From NCBI GenBank assembly GCA_017403985.1, contig JAFRDE010000014.1, forward strand, positions 1-64,000: a stretch of DNA of 64,000 nucleotides. Direction: 5' to 3'. The translations under genes and the position numbers were made by a program. How positions within the stretch are numbered: position 1 is the first letter of the stretch; the number at the start of each line of letters is the position of its first letter. Of the stretch, positions 11,588 through 19,999 are shown one piece after another. Below the pieces are notes generated by a model. It made no database searches. It was not told where the DNA came from and saw nothing but the letters and a program-made list of their open reading frames with translations. This stretch comes from Ruminococcus sp. GTDB taxonomy: Bacteria; Bacillota; Clostridia; Oscillospirales; Acutalibacteraceae.

Positions 11588-12553
11588 ATGAAAAAACTAT
11601 CCGCACTACTCCTATGCCTTATCCTGCTCGCCACCCTGTTTGCGGGCTGCAATTCAAATAACCAATCATCCGACGCTGATATCAAGGTCGTCACCACCGT
11701 CTTTCCGCTCTACGACTGGGTGCGCGAGGTCGCGCAGGACGACGTCCACATCGACCTCGACCTGCTTCTCGACAACGGCGTCGACCTCCACAGCTACCAG
11801 CCTACCGCCAAAGATATCATGAATATCTCCGACTGTGACGTCTTCGTCTATGTCGGCGGCGAATCCGACCAATGGGTCGCCGATACCCTCGACCAGGCCG
11901 ATAATAAAGATATGGTCGTCATCGACCTGATGGACGTCCTCGGCGACAAAGCGAAGGAAGAAGAACTCAAGGAGGGCATGCAGGGCGAAGAAGAGGAAGA
12001 AACCGAAGAGGAGCCCGAGTATGACGAGCACGTCTGGCTTTCTCTGAAAAACGCCGCGCTCTTCACACAGTCGATCGCCGACGCGCTGAAAACTGCAGAC
12101 AGTCAGCATGCCGACTCTTATCAGGCGAACGCCGACGCCTATATTGACAAGCTCAACGCGTTAGACGCGCAGTATCAGCAAACCGTTGATTCCGCCGCTG
12201 TCAGGACCCTGCTCTTCGGCGACCGCTTCCCCTTCCGCTATCTGACGGACGACTATGGTCTCGACTATTACGCCGCCTTTGTCGGCTGCTCCGCCGAAAG
12301 CGAAGCGAGCTTCGAGACCATTACCTTCCTCGCGAATAAGGTTGACGAACTCGGGCTGAAAGCCATCATGAAGATCGAGACCTCCGACGGTTCCATCGCC
12401 CAAACCGTCCGCGACAATACCAAAACTAAGGATCAACAGATCCTGACCCTCGACTCCATGCAGGCGGTCACCGCCGACCGCGCCGCCGCCGGCGAGACCT
12501 ACCTTTCCATCATGGAAAGCAATCTCGAAGTGCTGAAAGCCTCCCTTTCCTAA
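11588..12553 (+). CDS. znuA: Zinc ABC transporter substrate-binding lipoprotein
   Basis: Captures Zn2+ outside the membrane and delivers it to ZnuBC. It has a lipoprotein signal with lipobox LFAGC (Cys21), then the cluster A-I fold. Candidate metal ligands are the His in GVDLHSYQP and the His in YDEHVWLS; the segment LFGDRFPFRYLTDDYGL lies where many ZnuA proteins carry a further His. The usual His-rich loop is replaced by a Glu-rich loop, EEEEETEEEPEYDEH. The gene ends inside repeat M4, which supplies the last codons (A-S-L-S) and the TAA stop, so the C-terminus may have been altered by repeat insertion. SD AAAGGA precedes the ATG. Confidence 0.93.
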   Translation: MKKLSALLLCLILLATLFAGCNSNNQSSDADIKVVTTVFPLYDWVREVAQDDVHIDLDLLLDNGVDLHSYQPTAKDIMNISDCDVFVYVGGESDQWVADTLDQADNKDMVVIDLMDVLGDKAKEEELKEGMQGEEEEETEEEPEYDEHVWLSLKNAALFTQSIADALKTADSQHADSYQANADAYIDKLNALDAQYQQTVDSAAVRTLLFGDRFPFRYLTDDYGLDYYAAFVGCSAESEASFETITFLANKVDELGLKAIMKIETSDGSIAQTVRDNTKTKDQQILTLDSMQAVTADRAAAGETYLSIMESNLEVLKASLS

Positions 12554-12585
12554 GGGAGGTGCCCCGACAGGGGCGGAGGGTTGTT
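12539..12585. repeat. Single M repeat end (M4) overlapping the znuA 3' end
   Basis: AGCCTCCCTTTCCTAAGGG, CCCC/GGGG hairpin and GGAGGGTTGT; a 47-base match to the left end of M3. Its first 15 bases are coding for ZnuA. Confidence 0.75.
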
Positions 12586-12652
12586 ACTTCTGTATAGATC
12601 ACGTTCATTCGCGAAGCAAATTCTTTTTTTATCATAATGCTACTTATTTATA

Positions 12653-12687
12653 ACCGGTCACCGGTCACTTGCCACCGGTCACTTATT
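12653..12687. repeat. Heptanucleotide array H2
   Basis: Five units: ACCGGTC, ACCGGTC, ACTTGCC, ACCGGTC, ACTTATT, directly before the znuC ribosome site. Confidence 0.8.
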
Positions 12688-12704
12688 CCGAAAGGACTGC
12701 CATC

Positions 12705-13409
12705 ATGCCTCAAATCAAATGTACCGATCTCACCCTCGGTTACGGCTCACAGGAGATCCTCTCCGGTCTGAGCTTCGAAGTCAACGCGGGCGATTACCTG
12801 TGTATCGTCGGCGAGAACGGCTCCGGTAAAACAACATTAATGAAAACGCTCCTTGGGCTGACCAAGCCCCTCGGCGGCTCTATCGAATTCGGCGACGGCG
12901 TCACCGCGCGCAAGATCGGCTATCTGCCTCAGCAGACCGACGTGCAGCGTGATTTTCCCGCCAGTGTGCGGGAGATCGTCCTCTCCGGCTGTCTCGGTCA
13001 CGACGGCTTCCGTCCCTTTTACAACAAAGCGGACAAGGCGCTGGCTCAGCGCTCGATGGAGCGCATGAATATCGCCGACCTCAGCCGCCGCTGTTACCGC
13101 GAGCTTTCCGGCGGTCAGCAGCAGCGCGTGCTGCTCGCCCGCGCCCTCTGCGCGACCGAAGAGATCCTCCTGCTCGACGAGCCCGTCGCGGGACTCGACC
13201 CCAAGGTCACCGCCGAGATGTACGAGTTGATCGAAAGCCTCAACAAAAACGATAACGTCACGATCATCATGATCTCCCACGATATCGATAAGGCGCTCGA
13301 TTACGCCTCCCATATCCTCCATATCGGTCATGAGATTATCTTCGGCACAAAGGATAATTATCTGAACTCCAAACATCACGCAAAAAAGGGGGATGCTTCT
13401 TATGACTGA
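12705..13409 (+). CDS. znuC: Zinc ABC transporter ATP-binding protein
   Basis: The cytoplasmic ATPase that powers zinc import by ZnuA/ZnuB. The 234 residues carry Walker A GENGSGKTT (about 35-43), the Q-loop GYLPQQ, signature LSGGQQQR and Walker B ILLLDEP, with a switch His in MISHD. ATG 12705 follows AAAGGA by 8 bases; the frame is open 12 codons further up but into the 7-bp repeat, so the longer start was rejected. The stop overlaps the znuB start by 8 bases, which indicates translational coupling. Confidence 0.94.
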   Translation: MPQIKCTDLTLGYGSQEILSGLSFEVNAGDYLCIVGENGSGKTTLMKTLLGLTKPLGGSIEFGDGVTARKIGYLPQQTDVQRDFPASVREIVLSGCLGHDGFRPFYNKADKALAQRSMERMNIADLSRRCYRELSGGQQQRVLLARALCATEEILLLDEPVAGLDPKVTAEMYELIESLNKNDNVTIIMISHDIDKALDYASHILHIGHEIIFGTKDNYLNSKHHAKKGDASYD

Positions 13410-14256
13410 CGTATTCTCCACGCTCGGCTTTTATCTGAGCAAGCCCTTTGTTGTCAACGCGCTGATCGTCGGCGTACTGATCGCCCTGTGTTCATCCCTT
13501 TTGGGCGTAACATTGGTGCTCAAGCGCTATTCTTTCATCGGCGACGGTCTTTCCCACGTCGCGTTTGGCGCGATGGCTGTCGCCGCCGTCATGGGACTGA
13601 CCAACGATATGCCGCTGGTGCTCACCGTCACGGTCGTCTGCGCGGTTCTGCTTTTGCGTATGGGTAAAAACGCCAAAATCAAAGGCGACGCCGCGATCGC
13701 GATGATCTCCGTCGGTTCTCTCGCGATCGGCTATCTCTTGATGAATATTTTCAACACCGGTTCCTCGAACCTTTCCGGCGACGTCTGCTCTACCCTGTTC
13801 GGTTCGACCTCGATCCTCACGCTCAGTACCTTTGATGTTTGGATGTGCGTGATCCTTTCGGTGCTCGTCGTGCTGTTCTTCGTCCTGTTCTACAACAAGA
13901 TTTTCTCTGTCACCTTTGATGAGAATTTCGCCCGCGCCACGGGTCAGCGCGCCGGACTGTATAACCTGCTGATTGCCATCGTTATCGCAGTGATTATCGT
14001 CGTATCCATGCAGCTTGTCGGCTCCCTGCTGATTTCCGCGCTGGTCATCTTCCCCGCCCTGTCCGCGATGCGCGTATTCAAGAGCTTCAAGAGCGTCACG
14101 GTCTGCGCCGCTATCGTCTCCGTCGTCTGCGCTTTGATCGGACTGTTCACATCCATCCTTGCCGGAACCCCTGTCGGCTCTACCATCGTCGCCGCCGATA
14201 TTGCCGTCTTCGCGGTATTCTTCGTTGTCGGCGCCGTTACCAAGCGCACCGCATAA
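13402..14256 (+). CDS. znuB: Zinc ABC transporter permease
   Basis: Membrane channel of the zinc importer, ABC-3 family. The 284 residues form about eight hydrophobic segments, with conserved stretches SFIGDGLSHVAFGAMA and LVGSLLISALVIFPALSA typical of ZnuB/AdcB/MntB. I chose ATG 13402, 9 bases after AAAAAAGGGGG; an ATG 9 bases earlier sits directly on that purine run. It is coupled to znuC. Metal preference for zinc rather than manganese is inferred from the operon. Confidence 0.93.
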   Translation: MTDVFSTLGFYLSKPFVVNALIVGVLIALCSSLLGVTLVLKRYSFIGDGLSHVAFGAMAVAAVMGLTNDMPLVLTVTVVCAVLLLRMGKNAKIKGDAAIAMISVGSLAIGYLLMNIFNTGSSNLSGDVCSTLFGSTSILTLSTFDVWMCVILSVLVVLFFVLFYNKIFSVTFDENFARATGQRAGLYNLLIAIVIAVIIVVSMQLVGSLLISALVIFPALSAMRVFKSFKSVTVCAAIVSVVCALIGLFTSILAGTPVGSTIVAADIAVFAVFFVVGAVTKRTA

Positions 14257-14263
14257 AGCAAAA

Positions 14264-14302
14264 TGTCATTGCGAGCCTTTTAGGGCGTGGTAACCCCACA
14301 AA
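14264..14302. repeat. Interspersed palindromic repeat R3
   Basis: TGTCATTGCGAG and GTGGTAACCCC arms with the CACAAA tail, between znuB and the lipoprotein gene. Confidence 0.6.
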
Positions 14303-14362
14303 TTTGTGAAAAGTCTTTGATGATTCTTCATGATATAATAATTAATGTTTCGAGGTACTACC

Positions 14363-14899
14363 ATGAAAAAAATCATTTGTCTGCTCATCATCACCGTTAT
14401 GCTCTTCTCTCTCGCCGCATGTTCCGACAGCGGCTCTTCATCCTCTGCCCCGTCCACTGAATCTCCTAAAACAACAGAGACCGTTGATTCTTCGGCGTCG
14501 AAACCGGAAGAAACCACAGCAAAAACCGCCGATACCAAATCGAATGCCCCCTCCTCCGACGGAGTCGACGTCGACCTCACCGCCATGAGCTCGACCATGG
14601 TCTACTCCGAGGTACTGAATATGCAGCAGCATCCCGAGAATTATCTCGGCAAGATCGTCAAAATGAAGGGAGCCTTCAACGTATCCGAGGTCGACGATAA
14701 CCGCTATTTCGCCTGTCTCATTGCCGACGCTACCGCTTGCTGCTCCACCGGTATCGAGTTTGTTTGGGCAGGTGATCACGACTATCCCGACGACTATCCC
14801 GAAGCGAATACGGAGATCACCGTAATAGGTACCTTTAATACCTATATGGAAGGTAACAGCAAATATCTCCAGCTGAAGGATTCAGAGGTTCAGTTTTAA
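14363..14899 (+). CDS. Putative surface lipoprotein linked to the zinc operon
   Basis: A 178-residue protein with a lipoprotein signal (lipobox LAAC, Cys20), a Ser/Thr/Glu-rich linker to about residue 75, and a C-terminal domain of about 100 residues. That domain starts HPENYLGKIVKMKGAF and contains ACLIADATACCSTGIEF, then VIGTFNTYMEGNSKYLQL. The paired cysteines after an Ala-Asp resemble the C-terminal domain of the YcgQ/DUF1980 group, which is often found with zinc genes; this likeness is from memory and weak. SD CGAGGT precedes ATG 14363. It lies 106 bases after znuB on the same strand with no terminator between them, so a zinc-related surface role is inferred. Confidence 0.75.
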   Translation: MKKIICLLIITVMLFSLAACSDSGSSSSAPSTESPKTTETVDSSASKPEETTAKTADTKSNAPSSDGVDVDLTAMSSTMVYSEVLNMQQHPENYLGKIVKMKGAFNVSEVDDNRYFACLIADATACCSTGIEFVWAGDHDYPDDYPEANTEITVIGTFNTYMEGNSKYLQLKDSEVQF

Positions 14900-14916
14900 T
14901 CAATTATAATCAACGT

Positions 14917-14947
14917 AAAAAAGGGACTGTTTTTGCAGCCCCTTTTT
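14917..14947 (+). terminator. Terminator closing the zinc operon
   Basis: AAAAAAGGGACTG, TTTTT loop, CAGCCCCTTTTT: a stem with one bulge followed by T-run. Confidence 0.8.
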
Positions 14948-14958
14948 CTTTCGTTATC

Positions 14959-16101
14959 CTATTCTGTAACCGGCTCCGGAACCGATCCGATGGTTTCAGC
15001 TGTTTCTTTCGTTTCGGTTTTCTGTTCCGAAACGGGCTCCGGTTTTTTTGTTTTCTTCCCTGTGATCAGCCTGATCACCAGCGCGATCAGCTCATGCAGC
15101 GCCGCCGCCAGCAGGATCGATAACAGCGCTAAGAGGAAGTAATATTCCTTAGAGTACGTGTTGATCCCGATGTCGTTGATCAGCTTCATCACGGACGTGC
15201 CCTTATCTCCGGCGACAAATTCCAAAATCCGCTGATGGAAGAGATATATCTCCAGGCTGTATCTGCCGCAGACATAGAACGGAAACAGCAGTATTTTTCC
15301 GACGATCTTCAGATACCTGTCAAACAGATAGAACAGAGCGCCTAAAAACGCGCAGATCGCGGGCGCGGCAAGCAGCGCGGGATAACAGTTCAATCCCCAG
15401 AACACCGTAGGATTCTTTATATAGGTCTGGATATAATAGACCAGCGCAATGCCGCAGAACAACAGCGACAGATGCACCATCCAGCTGCCTTTCCCTTCTT
15501 CCCTCTTCTCATAGAGAAACCAGCCGATCCAGTAGCCGACCAGAAAGATCGCGATACGCACCGTGCTGCCGTACAGCACCTGCTGACCGGTATGGTAAAA
15601 GATAATGCACAGCAAAGGCGAGATCATCATGCTGAGAAACGTGAATTTCCATTTGACGCCTGCCTTCTGGAACAGCTTATCGTACAGGGGCGTCAGCAGA
15701 TACAGCACCATCAGCGTCGGCAAAAACCAGTCGAAATACTCGGGTCTGCCGTGGATCGTGCCCCTGAAATAATTGACGCCCAGGATCGCCAGCAGCTTAT
15801 CGCTGAAGCTCAGATCGGTCTTGAAGAACGCGTACCAGCATATGGATACAATCAGGTAGGCGGGCAGGATGCGAACCAGACGCTTTTTATAGAATTCTCC
15901 GATGCTTTTCGACTTGCGCATCGAAAAATACAGTCCCAGACCGGAAACCAGCAGGAACATATCCACGCCGTAAAAGCCGATATTATGGATAAAGTGGAAA
16001 ACCTCCGTCTTTCCGTAGAACGGCGAATGGAACCACATGATCCACAGGATCGCAAAACCCATGATATGGGTGCGGTATTTACTGATCAACGTTAACTTCA
16101 T
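14959..16101 (-). CDS. Acyltransferase family 3 membrane protein
   Basis: A 380-residue integral membrane protein of the OafA/YrhL-type acyltransferase-3 family, which moves acetyl or other acyl groups onto cell-surface sugars. About ten hydrophobic segments are visible; the N-terminal WIMWFHSPFYG and GFYGVDMFLLVSGLGL carry the family's conserved His and Gly/Asp positions. A hydrophilic Lys/Glu/Thr-rich tail of about 35 residues follows the last membrane segment. ATG 16101 follows GGAAAGGA by about 6 bases; the open frame above it is repeat R4 sequence and was excluded. The substrate is unknown; no polysaccharide cluster is adjacent. Confidence 0.85.
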   Translation of the reverse strand: MKLTLISKYRTHIMGFAILWIMWFHSPFYGKTEVFHFIHNIGFYGVDMFLLVSGLGLYFSMRKSKSIGEFYKKRLVRILPAYLIVSICWYAFFKTDLSFSDKLLAILGVNYFRGTIHGRPEYFDWFLPTLMVLYLLTPLYDKLFQKAGVKWKFTFLSMMISPLLCIIFYHTGQQVLYGSTVRIAIFLVGYWIGWFLYEKREEGKGSWMVHLSLLFCGIALVYYIQTYIKNPTVFWGLNCYPALLAAPAICAFLGALFYLFDRYLKIVGKILLFPFYVCGRYSLEIYLFHQRILEFVAGDKGTSVMKLINDIGINTYSKEYYFLLALLSILLAAALHELIALVIRLITGKKTKKPEPVSEQKTETKETAETIGSVPEPVTE

Positions 16102-16150
16102 AAAAACATCCTTTCCAAGGCTCCCTTTCCGCCATCTGTCATTATCTGTC

Positions 16151-16324
16151 ATTGCGAGGCTCGCAGAGCCGTGGCAATCCCATAAAGAGGAGCAGAGCTT
16201 GTCCAAGGCTCCCTTTGGGAAAGGTCCCCCCGTTGGGGGAATGTCCGAAGGACAAGTGGGGAGCCGCTTCCGGCGAGGAGGCTGTCACCGAACGGTGACT
16301 GAGGAATTGTATCATTGTCCGAGC
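16151..16324. repeat. Composite R4+M5 repeat, left copy flanking serS
   Basis: An R element (ATTGCGAGGC..GTGGCAATCCC..AAAGAGGAGC) runs straight into an M element (AAGGCTCCCTTTGGGAAAGG, CCCCCC/GGGGG, GTCACCG..CGGTGAC, TGAGGAATTGTA). Nearly the same sequence lies at 17741-17914 in the same orientation. Confidence 0.8.
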
Positions 16325-16347
16325 GGACGCGTGCGTCCCGCGAGTAA

Positions 16348-16361
16348 CCTTCACCATTCAC
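16348..16361. repeat. Heptanucleotide array H3 (two units)
   Basis: CCTTCAC, CATTCAC; same unit type as H1, just downstream of serS. Confidence 0.45.
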
Positions 16362-16368
16362 TGCATCT

Positions 16369-17655
16369 TTACTTCGCTTCGATCTTTTCCTTCCCGCCCA
16401 TATACGGTCTGAGCGCCTCGGGAATGTTCACGCTGCCGTCCTCGTTGAGATTGTTCTCGAGGAACGCGATCAGCATACGCGGCGGCGCCACACATGTATT
16501 GTTCAGGGTATGTGCGAAGTACTTCTTGCCGTCCTTGCCGTTGACGCGAATTTTGAGCCTTCTCGCCTGCGCGTCGCTGAGGTTCGAGCAGGAGCCGACC
16601 TCAAAATACTTCTTCTGTCTCGGGCTCCACGCCTCGACGTCGATGCTCTTGACCTTCAGATCAGCAAGGTCGCCGGAGCAGCACTCGAGCGTGCGGACGG
16701 GCACATCCAGCGTGCGGAAGAATTCTACCGTGTTCTGCCACAGCTTGTCGAACCACATCTTGCTTTCGTCGGGATGACAGACGACGATCATTTCCTGCTT
16801 CTCGAACTGATGGATACGGTACACGCCGCGCTCCTCGAGTCCGTGTGCGCCCTTTTCCTTGCGGAAGCAGGGAGAATAGGAAGTGAGCGTATAAGGCAGG
16901 TTTTCCTCCTGTAAAATGGTATCGATGAACTTACCGATCATGCTGTGCTCGGAGGTACCGATCAAAAAGAGATCTTCCCCCTCGATCTTGTACATCATCG
17001 CGTCCATCTCGGCAAAGGACATCACGCCCGATACCACGTTGGATCGGATCATATAGGGCGGGATGCAGTAGGTAAAGCCCTTGTCGATCATAAAATCGCG
17101 CGCGTAGGAGATCACCGCCGAATGAAGCCGCGCGATATCGCCCATCAGATAATAGAAGCCGTTGCCCGCGACCTTGCGCGCCGCGTCGAGGTCGATGCCG
17201 CTGAGCTTCTCCATGATCTCGGTGTGATACGGGATCTCAAAGTCCGGTACGACCGGCTCGCCGAAGCGCTCGATCTCCACGTTCTCGCTGTCGTCTTTAC
17301 CGATCGGTACGCTCGGATCGATGATGTTCGGGATGACCATCATGATCTCGGTGACCTTCTCGTTGAGCTCTGTTTCTTTCTTCTCGAGCTCTGCGAGCTT
17401 CTCACCGTCCGCGGCGACCTGTGCCTTGAGCTCTTCCGCCTTCTCGCGTTCGCCGCGCGCGAAACAGCCGCCTATTTCCTTGGAAATCTTGTTGCGTCTG
17501 GCGCGCAGCGCGTCAGCCTCGCCCTTGGCGGCTCTCGCCTGCTTGTCAAGCTCGATCACCTCGTCGACCAGCGGCAGTTTTTTATCCTGAAATTTGTTCT
17601 TGATGTTCTGTTTTACCACATCGGGGTTTTCTCTTAAAAATCTGATATCGATCAT
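16369..17655 (-). CDS. serS: Seryl-tRNA synthetase
   Basis: Class II synthetase charging tRNA-Ser and tRNA-Sec. The 428 residues start with the long helical arm (MIDIRFLRENPDVV to about residue 110) that grips the tRNA variable arm, followed by the catalytic domain with motif 2 FRKEKGAHGLEERGVYRIHQF and motif 3 NNTCVAPPRMLIAFLENN. The ATG follows GAAAGG. It stands between two direct copies of a composite repeat and next to the parAB segment. No T-box leader is visible in the 100 bases upstream, which hold a truncated R repeat. Confidence 0.97.
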   Translation of the reverse strand: MIDIRFLRENPDVVKQNIKNKFQDKKLPLVDEVIELDKQARAAKGEADALRARRNKISKEIGGCFARGEREKAEELKAQVAADGEKLAELEKKETELNEKVTEIMMVIPNIIDPSVPIGKDDSENVEIERFGEPVVPDFEIPYHTEIMEKLSGIDLDAARKVAGNGFYYLMGDIARLHSAVISYARDFMIDKGFTYCIPPYMIRSNVVSGVMSFAEMDAMMYKIEGEDLFLIGTSEHSMIGKFIDTILQEENLPYTLTSYSPCFRKEKGAHGLEERGVYRIHQFEKQEMIVVCHPDESKMWFDKLWQNTVEFFRTLDVPVRTLECCSGDLADLKVKSIDVEAWSPRQKKYFEVGSCSNLSDAQARRLKIRVNGKDGKKYFAHTLNNTCVAPPRMLIAFLENNLNEDGSVNIPEALRPYMGGKEKIEAK

Positions 17656-17692
17656 TGTCTTTTCATACCTTTCAAATAATCTTAATCTAATA

Positions 17693-17726
17693 TGTCATTG
17701 CGAGGCTCCATAGGAGTCGTAGCTTT
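17693..17726. repeat. Truncated R repeat (R5)
   Basis: TGTCATTGCGAGGCTCCATA with the distal arm reduced to GTCGTAGC. Confidence 0.5.
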
Positions 17727-17740
17727 TTTAACTCGCAGTC

Positions 17741-17914
17741 ATTGCGGGGAGCGCAAGCGACGTGGCAATCCCACAAAGAGGAGCAGCGCTTGTCCAAGGC
17801 TCCCTTTGGTAAAGGTCCCCCCGTTGGGGGAATGTCCGAAGGACAAGGGGGGAGCCGCTTCCGGCGAGGAGGCTGTCACCGAACGGTGACTGAGGGATTG
17901 TATTAATTGTTCGA
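17741..17914. repeat. Composite R+M6 repeat, right copy flanking serS
   Basis: Near-identical to 16151-16324, same orientation, about 174 bases; differences are mostly in the R arm and the last 20 bases. Confidence 0.8.
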
Positions 17915-17934
17915 GCGCAGCGAGTAACCAATAA

Positions 17935-17969
17935 ACTAATCACAAATCACTCGCCACTAATCACTAACC
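17935..17969. repeat. Heptanucleotide array H4
   Basis: Five units: ACTAATC, ACAAATC, ACTCGCC, ACTAATC, ACTAACC. It abuts the parB stop codon. Confidence 0.75.
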
Positions 17970-18835
17970 TACTCCCACAGCTTCTCGAGCTTTCCCGTCA
18001 GCGCGAACAGCTCTTCGGGATCATAAAACTCAATATTTAAAGTACCGCCCTTTTTGTTCTTGTTCTCCGTTACGGTGACCTTGGTGCCGAGCGCCATCGT
18101 CAGCGCCAGCTCGACCTCCGTGTATGCGGTTATCTTCTTTTCACTGTTTTTCTTTTTCTGCGGTTTTGCCGAATCGAGCTTTTTGACCAGCTTTTCGGTT
18201 TCTCTGACCGACAGCCCGTCCTTGACGATCTTCTTCGCCGTTTCTGCGGCAGCTTTATCGTCTTCTACGATCAGCAGCGCGCGCGCGTGACCCGCGCTGA
18301 TCTTACCTTCTTCCAGCAGCTCCTTTACTTCGTTGGGCAGTCCGATCAGCCGCAGGGTGTTCGCCACGGCAGAGCGTGATTTGCCGACGGTTCGCGCGAC
18401 GTCCTCCTGTGAGAAGCCGTATTCGTCGATCAGCGTCTGATAACCCTTCGCTTCTTCGAGCGGCGTCAGATCGCTTCTCTGCAGATTCTCGATCAGCGCG
18501 ATCTGCATCGTCTCGCTGTCCGAAAGCTCCCGGATGATCGCGGGTATCTCCGTCAGCCCCGCTATACGCGACGCGCGGTATCTGCGCTCGCCCGCGACGA
18601 TCTGATAACCGCCGTAGATCATCGGCCGCACTAAGATCGGCTGTAGAACGCCGTGTTCGGAGATGCTCTGCGCCAGCTCCTGCAGCGCGTCTTCGTCAAA
18701 GCTGCGGCGCGGCTGATTACGGTTTGGTTCTATCTGAGATATTTTCAGGCTGACTACTTCATTCTTATCCTCGGTGTCGTTCTCGCTGAAGATCGCCGAG
18801 AGTCCCTTTCCGAGACCTCCGATTTTCTTAGCCAT
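17969..18835 (-). CDS. parB: Chromosome partition protein ParB (Spo0J)
   Basis: CTP-dependent DNA clamp that loads at parS, spreads, and works with ParA and condensin to segregate origins. The 288 residues have the N-terminal ParB/sulfiredoxin domain with AGERRYRASRIAGL and ENLQRSDL, the helix-turn-helix DNA-binding domain (SQEDVARTVGKSRSAVANTL), and a C-terminal dimerisation domain. The ATG follows AAGGAGAG. It overlaps the parA 3' end by 8 bases, so the pair is co-translated. Three perfect parS sites lie 0.9-5 kb away. A 7-bp array begins at its stop codon. Confidence 0.96.
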   Translation of the reverse strand: MAKKIGGLGKGLSAIFSENDTEDKNEVVSLKISQIEPNRNQPRRSFDEDALQELAQSISEHGVLQPILVRPMIYGGYQIVAGERRYRASRIAGLTEIPAIIRELSDSETMQIALIENLQRSDLTPLEEAKGYQTLIDEYGFSQEDVARTVGKSRSAVANTLRLIGLPNEVKELLEEGKISAGHARALLIVEDDKAAAETAKKIVKDGLSVRETEKLVKKLDSAKPQKKKNSEKKITAYTEVELALTMALGTKVTVTENKNKKGGTLNIEFYDPEELFALTGKLEKLWE

Positions 18836-19601
18836 TCGTTCTCTCCTTACTGATCAACTCCTGCGAAAGTCCCAAATAGGCTTCGGTTCCTTTACAGCTT
18901 TTATCATAATACATGATCGGCATACCGAAAGAGGGCGCTTCCGACAGGCGAACGCCGCGCGGTATCACCGTGCCGAATACCTTTTTCGGGAAGAACTGCT
19001 TGACCTCGCTGACGACCTGCTGGGTCAGGTTCAGCCTGCCGTCGTACATGGTCAGCAGCACGCCTTCTATATAGATATGCTCGTTTAACTTCCGCTTGAC
19101 GTACCGCACCGAATTCATCAGCTGTGACAGACCCTCGAGCGCGTAATACTCGCACTGGATCGGCACCAGCACGCTGTCGCACGCGGTCAGCGCGTTAGTG
19201 GTGATGATGCCGAGCGACGGCGGACAGTCGATGATGATATAGTCGTAATTCTGTTTGACCGGCAGCAGCGCCTTTTTCAGCCTCTGCAGTCTGTCCGGGG
19301 CGTCCATGATCTCGAACTCTGCGGCGGCGAGGTCGATGCCCGCGGGCATTAAGTCCAAATTATTGTACTTTGTATGTAAGATGACTTCCTCTGCCTTCGC
19401 TTCGCCGAGCAGGATATCATAGGTGCTTTTTTCGATACTGCGTTTATCAAAGCCGACGCCGCTGGTGGCGTTGCCCTGCGGATCGATATCGACCAGCAGC
19501 GTGCGCCTGTCATAATATCCCAGTCCCGCGGCGAGGTTCACGGCGGAGGTGGTCTTCCCTACCCCGCCTTTTTGGTTGGCAACCGTGATGATTTTAGCCA
19601 A
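18828..19601 (-). CDS. parA: Chromosome partition ATPase ParA (Soj)
   Basis: Deviant Walker ATPase that drives ParB-parS movement and regulates DnaA in Bacillus. The 257 residues begin MAKIITVANQKGGVGKTTSAVNLA, with the signature lysine of KGGVGKTT at about residues 11-18, and include IIIDCPPSLG (Walker B). The start is TTG at 19601-19599, preceded by AAGGAGAAGGTGAGAG; no ATG fits the family start. A possible -10 TACAAT and a DnaA-box-like TTATACACG (8 of 9 bases) lie about 70-80 bases upstream on the minus strand. Confidence 0.96.
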   Translation of the reverse strand: MAKIITVANQKGGVGKTTSAVNLAAGLGYYDRRTLLVDIDPQGNATSGVGFDKRSIEKSTYDILLGEAKAEEVILHTKYNNLDLMPAGIDLAAAEFEIMDAPDRLQRLKKALLPVKQNYDYIIIDCPPSLGIITTNALTACDSVLVPIQCEYYALEGLSQLMNSVRYVKRKLNEHIYIEGVLLTMYDGRLNLTQQVVSEVKQFFPKKVFGTVIPRGVRLSEAPSFGMPIMYYDKSCKGTEAYLGLSQELISKERTNG

Positions 19602-19709
19602 ACTCTCACCTTCTCCTTCACATTTTGATGTTTCTGTTCTCTCATACGCCCTCTATTGTATCACAAAGCCGTGTATAATAAAACCCTTTTTCCGAATTTT
19701 CGGCAAAAA

Positions 19710-19725
19710 TGTTTCACGTGAAACA
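19710..19725. promoter_or_regulatory. parS: parS site 1
   Basis: TGTTTCACGTGAAACA, a perfect 16-base parS palindrome, in the parA leader region. Confidence 0.95.
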
Positions 19726-19731
19726 ATTGTA

Positions 19732-19837
19732 GTAGGGACGACCATCGGTCGTCCGCTTTAAAAACCAGCATCTTAACATTTGGATAGAACTGACCGCAGA
19801 GGTCATCTTATTGCGGACGAGCAATGCTCGTCCCTAC
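19732..19837. repeat. Inverted pair of P palindromes (P1-P2)
   Basis: GTAGGGACGACC..GGTCGTCCGC at the left (19732-19756) and GCGGACGAGC..GCTCGTCCCTAC at the right (19813-19837) are inverted copies closing a unit of about 106 bases. Confidence 0.7.
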
Positions 19838-19999
19838 AGGCACCACTATAAACGCCGACAACCGCACGCTTTCGCGCACGGCTGTCGGCAAGGGGTTCAG
19901 ATAAGGAAATGGGTATGAGTGGACAGGAACACGCTTTACGCATATCCCTATCGGGAAAGAAATGTATATCAGGCTTTCGCCGTGATACCAAAATAACTT

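Noticed and set aside
16102-16206. Longer start of the acyltransferase
   Set aside because: The extra 35 codons are repeat R4 and M sequence; ATG 16101 has a good ribosome site.
17728-17943. Frames in the repeat right of serS
   Set aside because: They read the R+M composite repeat; near-identical frames exist in its other copy, so they reflect the repeat and not a gene.
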